From Thermoproteota archaeon (GTDB lineage: Archaea > Thermoproteota > EX4484-205 > JAAOZP01): DNA of 9,338 nt. This document shows, piece after piece, positions 5,181-9,338 of this stretch. A model generated the notes under the pieces. It ran no database searches and was not told the DNA's origin. It saw nothing but the letters and a program-made list of their open reading frames with translations. The translations under genes were made by a program, and so were the position numbers. The DNA lies in NCBI GenBank assembly GCA_025059435.1, contig JANXDK010000017.1:1-9338 (forward strand), in the 5' to 3' direction. How positions within the stretch are numbered: position 1 is the stretch's first letter; each line of letters starts with the position of its first letter.

Positions 5181-6617
5181 ATGCACACTTTAGAGAAGCC
5201 GTTAATACTCGATACTACTCTTAGAGAGGGGCTTCAAACACCTAAAGTATATTTCACTCTAGATGAGAGGATTACAATACTTCAGGAACTCGATAATGCC
5301 GGCATAGACTTTATTGAAATAGGATCGCCTTATGCAAGTGAGGGTGAGAAGAAACTCGTAGAAGAGCTTAGTAAGATAAAGACTAGGGCTTTTAAGGTTG
5401 TCCATTGTAGAGCATTGGAATCAGATGTCGACACTGCACCCGAAAACGTAGAGTGGGTAGCGCTCTACCTTTCACCAGCAGATAGACATTTGGAGGCAAA
5501 GTTTGACAAAATAGAGGATAAACGCGGATTCGTATTAAAACAGGTTCCTAGAGCGATTAGTTATGCTAAGAGTAAGGGTTATAAAGTTAGGTATACTGCA
5601 GAAGACGCTTTCAGGGCAGATCCGGTTTTCCTAAAGAAGGTTGTGATTAAAGCAGTTGAAGCAGGTGCAGATTCTGTAAGCCTCCCCGATACTTCAGGCG
5701 GTGCCTCATTAACAGATGTTAGGAGAGTCTATGGTGAAGTAATTAGTTTTTTAAGGGAAGCTGGGGCTAAGTGTGTAATAGAGGCACACTTTCACAATGA
5801 TATGGGCATGGCTCTTGCAAACACCTTAGAAGCATGGATGAGCGGCGCCAGAATATTACATGGTACAATCAACGCCCTTGGCGAGAGGGCTGGAATACCT
5901 GATACACTAGTCCTGGCAACTTGGATGAAGGTAAAATTCGGTTATGATGATTATGATCTTGGAAGGCTAATAAAGCTTGCAGAGTATGTAAGTAAGGTCT
6001 CAGGAATAGAAATACCTCCCAATCAACCCATTTCCGGAAGTAACGTATTCACGCATACCGCTGGCACTCATCAGAAGGCTGTTTTTAGAGATCCCTTGAC
6101 ATATCAGCCTTTTGACGCGAGCTTAGTTGGTAGAGAGAGCAGTTTTGCCCTAGGGCCAATGGTCGGTAGTGAAGGTGTTAAAGCATCATTGAAGAAAATG
6201 GGGGTGGAAATCAGCATGCTTGGTGAAGAAGTTTTTGAAGAGATAAGGGACAGGATTAAGTCTGCATATCTCCTTCATGGAAGAGGGGCATCGGCGATGG
6301 AGAATATAATCATAGCAGAGGTTTTAAACAAGACGGGTATGACTAAGATAAATATTCCGGAGAGTCTTTCTGCACAAATACTTATAGATGTTGAAAGTAT
6401 GGGAGATAAGTATTTTGAAGACTTCTGTAGAGAAATAATAGCTAAGAATAAGGGAGTTACTGAAATAATTGAGATATGGGGCTCTTCTTTCGATTATATT
6501 GTTAGAGTCGAAGAAGTCCCAAGCCTAAAGGAATTAGATGCGATCGTTAACAATTTTAGGAAGGTTAGGGGAGTATTAAGGACAGAAACTCTAATAACAG
6601 GTAAGAAGATAAAATAA
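5181..6617 (+). CDS. lysS: Homocitrate synthase (LysS-like) with C-terminal RAM domain
   Basis: The enzyme condenses acetyl-CoA with 2-oxoglutarate to homocitrate, the entry step of alpha-aminoadipate lysine synthesis. The TIM barrel starts with L-D-T-T-L-R-E-G (10-17); D11, H203 and H205 (H-F-H-N-D, 203-207) are the expected divalent-metal ligands. R137 and T139 in V-R-Y-T-A-E-D and H75 in V-V-H-C-R-A fit homocitrate synthases rather than isopropylmalate synthases. G-E-R-A-G (234-238) and the lid segment T-H-T-A-G-T-H (291-297) follow. Residues about 398-474 have the Lrp/AsnC RAM pattern (G-V-T-E-I-I-E-I-W-G then R-G-V-L-R-T-E-T), a likely lysine-sensing unit as in Sulfolobus homocitrate synthases. 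Oddities: G-L-Q-T replaces the usual G-E-Q-T at 17-20, and T293 replaces the lid Lys. Citramalate or isopropylmalate synthase activity cannot be fully excluded. Confidence 0.85.
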   Translation: MHTLEKPLILDTTLREGLQTPKVYFTLDERITILQELDNAGIDFIEIGSPYASEGEKKLVEELSKIKTRAFKVVHCRALESDVDTAPENVEWVALYLSPADRHLEAKFDKIEDKRGFVLKQVPRAISYAKSKGYKVRYTAEDAFRADPVFLKKVVIKAVEAGADSVSLPDTSGGASLTDVRRVYGEVISFLREAGAKCVIEAHFHNDMGMALANTLEAWMSGARILHGTINALGERAGIPDTLVLATWMKVKFGYDDYDLGRLIKLAEYVSKVSGIEIPPNQPISGSNVFTHTAGTHQKAVFRDPLTYQPFDASLVGRESSFALGPMVGSEGVKASLKKMGVEISMLGEEVFEEIRDRIKSAYLLHGRGASAMENIIIAEVLNKTGMTKINIPESLSAQILIDVESMGDKYFEDFCREIIAKNKGVTEIIEIWGSSFDYIVRVEEVPSLKELDAIVNNFRKVRGVLRTETLITGKKIK

Positions 6618-6651
6618 TCTGGTCATATTTGAGTATACCATATGGTTTTGA

Positions 6652-6657
6652 TTTATA
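6652..6657 (+). promoter_or_regulatory. TATA box for the phosphoesterase gene
   Basis: TTTATA is centred about 27 nt before the ATG at 6682. This favours 6682 as the start over the in-frame ATG at 6721 and implies a leaderless transcript separate from lysS. Confidence 0.5.
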
Positions 6658-6681
6658 CGATTCAACGCACAGCGTGTTTAA

Positions 6682-7215
6682 ATGAAAAAAGTTAAATCTG
6701 ATAGTAAACAACGTATTGATATGCTCATCGGGCTCATAAGCGATACCCACGACCATTTAATCATGATTGAGAAAGCAGTAGCATTCTTTAACAAGAGAAA
6801 AGTGGAAGTTGTGCTTCATGCCGGCGATGTCATAAGCCCGTTTACAGCCAGGAAATTTAAGGATTGTAATGCTAAGCTTATACTCGTATACGGTAATAAT
6901 GACGGTGATAGGAGCAATCTCCAAAGGATGTTTTCAGAAATAGGTGCTCAATTCTACTGGCCCGCTGCAATACTAGAATTAGACGGTAAGAAGACGTTGT
7001 TATTACATGGTGAAGATTCGAAGCTTATCGAGGAGATAGCGAGTAAAAACATGTTCGACCTAATAGTTTCAGGTCATACTCATGAAGAGAAGGTGAGGAG
7101 GATAGGAGTAACGCTATGGATTAACCCTGGTGAGGCATGTGGATACTTAACTGGAAGATCTACTATAGGTGTATACGATTCTTCGACGCATGAAGTTGAG
7201 ATATTCGAGCTCTAG
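6682..7215 (+). CDS. YfcE/MJ0936-family metallophosphoesterase
   Basis: The protein is a compact calcineurin-like phosphoesterase of 177 residues, the size of the MJ0936/YfcE group. Metal-binding motifs appear in order: S-D-T-H-D-H (residues 20-25), H-A-G-D-V (48-52), Y-G-N-N-D (71-75), L-L-H-G-E (109-113) and S-G-H-T-H (130-134), with I-N-P-G-E (147-151) typical of this subfamily. Family members hydrolyse phosphodiesters such as bis-p-nitrophenyl phosphate with Mn2+ or Ni2+, but natural substrates are mostly unknown. The 13 residues before the internal ATG at 6721 are polar and not part of the fold; the TATA spacing supports the longer form. It lies between lysS and the isomerase genes but has its own promoter, so a link to lysine synthesis is not established. 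Confidence 0.9.
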   Translation: MKKVKSDSKQRIDMLIGLISDTHDHLIMIEKAVAFFNKRKVEVVLHAGDVISPFTARKFKDCNAKLILVYGNNDGDRSNLQRMFSEIGAQFYWPAAILELDGKKTLLLHGEDSKLIEEIASKNMFDLIVSGHTHEEKVRRIGVTLWINPGEACGYLTGRSTIGVYDSSTHEVEIFEL

Positions 7216-7220
7216 TTTTA

Positions 7221-7239
7221 GGAAAAATTTTATATAAAT
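7221..7239 (+). promoter_or_regulatory. Strong BRE/TATA promoter for the isomerase operon
   Basis: A purine-rich GGAAAAA (BRE-like, 7221-7227) runs directly into TTTTATATAAAT (7228-7239). The box is centred about 27 nt before the TTG at 7261, so the transcript most likely begins at or beside the start codon. This is the best promoter match in the window and supports a leaderless TTG start. Confidence 0.65.
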
Positions 7240-7260
7240 CCCTGTTAAAAGGCTGGCGAA

Positions 7261-8520
7261 TTGGGCGAGACGATAATTCAGAAGCTATTTAGAAACAGGC
7301 TTGGGAGGCCAGTTAAGCCGGGTGAAATAGTGGTTGTAGACATAGACTTAGCCTATGCCCATGACGGGACAGGGCCATTAGCGATAGATGCTTTCAACGA
7401 ACTCGGGTCTAGTAAAGTATACGACTCTTCGAGGATAAGATTTGTGATAGACCATGCCTCCCCCAGTCCAAACGAAGGAGCCTCTAACCTCCAGCTAAAG
7501 TTAAGAAAGTTTGCAAGAGAAAACGGTATAAGAGTATACGAAGTTGGAGAGGGGATATGTCATCAAGTCATACCCGAGAATGAGAGCCTTAAGCCAGGGA
7601 TGGTGATAGTCGGTGCTGATTCCCACACTGTTACATTAGGAGCATTCAGCCTATTCGCAACTGGGATAGGCTCAACAGATTTTGCAGAAGTAATGACCTC
7701 GGGAAAACTATGGTTCAAAGTTCCAGAGGCTATGAAAGTCTCTTTAACCGGGAGTTTAAAGCCGGGAGTGATGTCGAAAGACCTTATCCTAAGGATAATA
7801 GGGGATGTAGGAGCAGATGGTGCAACTTATATGAGCGTCGAATTCCAAGGGGATGGTGTTAAGTCCCTTTCTATGGCGAGTAGGATGACTGTATGCAATA
7901 TGGTTGTGGAAATGGGTGCCAAGAACGGCATCTTCCCACTGGATGAGGTTACACTTAAAAACGTTGATGCAAGCAATTTAAAAGATAAGAGCATATTCAA
8001 ACCTGATGAAAACGCTTACTATGCTATGAGCCTCAGCTATAGACTCGATGAGCTAGAGCCAGTGGTAGCAGTTCCCCATAACGTTGATAACGTTAAGCCC
8101 GTTAAGGAGCTTGAAGGCTTGGAGATTAATCAGGTTTTCATAGGCTCGTGTACAAATGGAAGGGAGGAAGATTTCGAAATAGCTGCTAGAATACTTTCAA
8201 AGAAAGGCGTTAAGAAAGGCGTAAGGTGTATTGCAATACCTGCCTCTAGAAGGGTTTTCCTAAACCTACTTAGAAACGGAATCATAGACAAGCTCGTTTC
8301 AGCAGGATGTACAGTAACCCATAGCACGTGTGGACCATGTTTAGGAGTACACTTTGGAATACTCGGATCAGGCGAGGTAGCGGTCTCTACATCTAACAGG
8401 AATTTCAAGGGTAGGATGGGGAATCCGGAGTCTAGTATATACTTGGCAAGCCCAGCGACTGCAGCCGCTTCAGCAGCCGAAGGCGTTATAACAGACCCAA
8501 GGAAGTTCATAGGAGGCTGA
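7261..8520 (+). CDS. leuC/hacA: Homoaconitase / 3-isopropylmalate dehydratase, large subunit
   Basis: This is the catalytic iron-sulfur subunit of an aconitase-family hydro-lyase that isomerises a 2-hydroxyacid to its 3-hydroxy isomer. Its 419 residues match the archaeal LeuC/HacA length. Seen directly: G-A-D-S-H-T (118-123), I-G-S-C-T-N-G-R with C297, and C-G-P-C (357-360); C297, C357 and C360 should hold the 4Fe-4S cluster. S-T-S-N-R-N-F-K-G-R-M-G and a final S-P-A-T-A-A-A-S-A segment complete the family pattern. The large subunit does not distinguish isopropylmalate from homocitrate as substrate; the small subunit loop and the nearby homocitrate synthase point to homoaconitase, and dual use for leucine is possible. 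The start is TTG with no ribosome binding site, explained by a leaderless promoter. The frame closes with TGA TGA TAA, three stops in a row. Confidence 0.93.
   Translation: MGETIIQKLFRNRLGRPVKPGEIVVVDIDLAYAHDGTGPLAIDAFNELGSSKVYDSSRIRFVIDHASPSPNEGASNLQLKLRKFARENGIRVYEVGEGICHQVIPENESLKPGMVIVGADSHTVTLGAFSLFATGIGSTDFAEVMTSGKLWFKVPEAMKVSLTGSLKPGVMSKDLILRIIGDVGADGATYMSVEFQGDGVKSLSMASRMTVCNMVVEMGAKNGIFPLDEVTLKNVDASNLKDKSIFKPDENAYYAMSLSYRLDELEPVVAVPHNVDNVKPVKELEGLEINQVFIGSCTNGREEDFEIAARILSKKGVKKGVRCIAIPASRRVFLNLLRNGIIDKLVSAGCTVTHSTCGPCLGVHFGILGSGEVAVSTSNRNFKGRMGNPESSIYLASPATAAASAAEGVITDPRKFIGG
8512..8516 (+). promoter_or_regulatory. Shine-Dalgarno site for the small isomerase subunit
   Basis: GGAGG lies within the last codons of the large subunit, 11 nt before the ATG at 8528. 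It is the only full Shine-Dalgarno core noted before a start in this window and shows that the small subunit is translated from the shared message. Confidence 0.65.
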
Positions 8521-8527
8521 TGATAAA

Positions 8528-9019
8528 ATGATATTAAGAGGGAAAGTCTGGGTTCTGGGAGACCATATTAACACTGATGTGATAATACCTGCGAAGTACA
8601 AGTTTAGGACAGGGGATTTCAGTGAGCTTGCCAAACACGTTTTTGAAGACCTTGATCCAACTCTAGCTTCGAAAATATCCAAGGGAGACAGTATTATAGC
8701 TGGGAGGACTTTTGGAATGGGTTCGAGCAGGGAGCACGCTCCCAGGGTAATCAAGGAAGCAGGAATATCTGCGATAGTAGCATGCTCATTCGCCAGGATA
8801 TTTTTCAGAAACTCGATAAACGTTGGATTACCAGTTATAGAAGTTAGAGACGTCAATAAGTATTTCAAAGAAGGGGATATTGCGATAGTAGACCTTGAGA
8901 AGGGAATTGTTAAAAACGAAACAACAGGCGTTGAACTAAATTTCTCACCTTATCCTGAATTCATAATGAACATAATGAAAGCCGGGGGACTCGCGGCCTA
9001 TAGGAAGGGGATTCGGTAG
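8528..9019 (+). CDS. leuD/hacB: Homoaconitase / 3-isopropylmalate dehydratase, small subunit
   Basis: The 163-residue swivel-domain subunit supplies substrate-specificity residues to the active site at the interface with the large subunit. It has D-H-I-N-T-D-V-I-I-P (12-21) and the hallmark G-S-S-R-E-H-A-P (65-72), followed by A-R-I-F-F-R-N-S-I-N-V-G-L-P. The specificity loop reads Y-K-F-R-T (24-28). In work on Methanocaldococcus homoaconitase as I recall it, an Arg-Thr pair in this loop marks homoaconitase and Val-Tyr marks isopropylmalate isomerase; R27-T28 here therefore suggests tricarboxylate substrates such as cis-homoaconitate. The loop is one residue longer than Y-L-R-T, so the alignment is by eye. 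The gene starts 7 nt after the large-subunit stop and shares its promoter. Confidence 0.92.
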   Translation: MILRGKVWVLGDHINTDVIIPAKYKFRTGDFSELAKHVFEDLDPTLASKISKGDSIIAGRTFGMGSSREHAPRVIKEAGISAIVACSFARIFFRNSINVGLPVIEVRDVNKYFKEGDIAIVDLEKGIVKNETTGVELNFSPYPEFIMNIMKAGGLAAYRKGIR

Positions 9020-9083
9020 ATTTCTGGGAAAGTATAAGCTAGCTTAAAAACGTGATCCGTAGATAGAGTTCAATAAACTTATA

Positions 9084-9223
9084 GATGAGGCTACAGATGT
9101 GTTTGATGAATTCATAAGGAGTCAAGAAGAATGGTATAAAGGTTCTTGAACATCTTATTTGCAATTCAATGATGTACCTCCATCCGGATTCAATAAGTTT
9201 TCTCAAAGCCGTCTAGCCTCATC
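9084..9223. repeat. 10-bp inverted repeat enclosing 120 nt
   Basis: GATGAGGCTA at 9084-9093 is the exact reverse complement of TAGCCTCATC at 9214-9223. A second, shorter pair, AAACTTAT (9075-9082) and ATAAGTTT (9193-9200), crosses it rather than nesting. Chance matches of this kind are uncommon but possible in 320 nt. Confidence 0.5.
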
Positions 9224-9246
9224 CTTTTTAATCCCCATCTTCCATA

Positions 9247-9261
9247 ATATTCTGAGAATAT
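9247..9261. promoter_or_regulatory. 15-bp palindrome, candidate operator
   Basis: ATATTCTGAGAATAT has perfect 7-bp arms around a central G. The size and symmetry suit a dimeric regulator such as an Lrp/AsnC protein. It lies about 60-75 nt before the last TATA-like box of the window. Confidence 0.35.
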
Positions 9262-9262
9262 A

Positions 9263-9276
9263 TTATCATTTATCAT
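9263..9276. repeat. Tandem repeat of TTATCAT
   Basis: Two exact head-to-tail copies of the 7-mer, directly after the 15-bp palindrome. Confidence 0.55.
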
Positions 9277-9290
9277 ATGGTTTTTCCTAC

Positions 9291-9312
9291 CATTAAACTT
9301 ACATTAAACTTA
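9291..9312. repeat. Tandem repeat of CATTAAACTTA
   Basis: Two exact head-to-tail 11-bp copies, roughly one helical turn each, directly before the TATA-like box at 9321-9328. The spacing would put both copies on the same face of the DNA, as in many protein-binding sites. Confidence 0.6.
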
Positions 9313-9338
9313 AAAATGGCTATAAATGTAATGTAATA

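Larger units (their letters stand above)
9020..9338. other. Gene-free right end with nested inverted and tandem repeats
   Basis: No frame here is convincing. The longest is a 55-codon minus-strand frame from a TTG at 9206 to the stop at 9039; it lies opposite a 27-codon plus-strand frame that lacks a good start codon. The region holds a 10-bp inverted repeat (9084-9093 and 9214-9223), a 15-bp palindrome (9247-9261) and two tandem repeats. A TATAAATG box at 9321-9328 suggests that a plus-strand gene begins just beyond the window. Confidence 0.55.

Noticed and set aside
6372..6600. RAM domain as a separate Lrp-type regulator gene
   Set aside because: It is in frame with and continuous from the homocitrate synthase barrel, with no stop or new start, so it is a fused regulatory domain.
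8130..8868. Two minus-strand open frames of 126 and 132 residues
   Set aside because: Both are antisense to the conserved isomerase subunits, which carry complete family motifs there; no independent protein-like motif is seen.
9056..9149. 27-codon plus-strand frame after a TAG, considered as read-through or as part of a larger gene
   Set aside because: It has no ATG and no good start, is preceded by TAG and TAA in frame, and shares its sequence with a competing minus-strand frame.

Overview
The window looks like thermophilic archaeal chromosome, most simply a member of the Thermoproteota (crenarchaeal-type lineage). This rests on archaeal families: a stand-alone MetRS-beta-like tRNA-binding protein, a two-domain Sua5, a TtuA/Ncs6 thiolase with two zinc fingers, a LysS-type homocitrate synthase with a C-terminal RAM domain, and two-subunit homoaconitase/isopropylmalate isomerase. 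It also rests on archaeal promoters: TATA-like boxes centred about 27-35 nt before many start codons, several of them TTG, which implies leaderless mRNAs. Shine-Dalgarno-like sites are seen mainly inside operons. The exact order or genus cannot be read from this sequence.

Left part (1-2330). The window opens inside a membrane-anchored transglutaminase-like protein. Two small putative membrane proteins follow and converge with a 102-nt overlap (588-827 plus, 726-1040 minus). A palindromic AT-rich core at 1062-1080 sits symmetrically between the minus-strand gene and a PPP-family Ser/Thr phosphatase (1103-1945). A tRNA-binding OB-fold protein (1995-2330) follows from its own TATA box.

Middle part (2335-5144). 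This part concerns tRNA. Sua5 (minus strand) makes the threonylcarbamoyl-AMP used for t6A37. After a 284-nt gap comes a tight plus-strand operon: a ubiquitin-like sulfur carrier ending in Gly-Gly, the tRNA 2-thiolation enzyme TtuA/Ncs6, and an unrecognised 92-residue protein 2 nt behind it.

Right part (5181-9019). Homocitrate synthase (lysS-like) and both subunits of a homoaconitase/isopropylmalate isomerase fit the first steps of lysine synthesis by the alpha-aminoadipate route. A YfcE/MJ0936-type metallophosphoesterase lies between them. HCS, the phosphoesterase and the large isomerase subunit each have their own TATA-like box; only the two isomerase subunits look co-transcribed. The enzymes for later steps (homoisocitrate dehydrogenase, LysW-dependent steps) are not in the window.

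Right end (9020-9338). No convincing gene is seen. The stretch holds a 10-bp inverted repeat, a 15-bp palindrome and two short tandem repeats, and probably leads into the promoter of a gene beyond the window. No rRNA, tRNA, CRISPR array or insertion sequence was seen.
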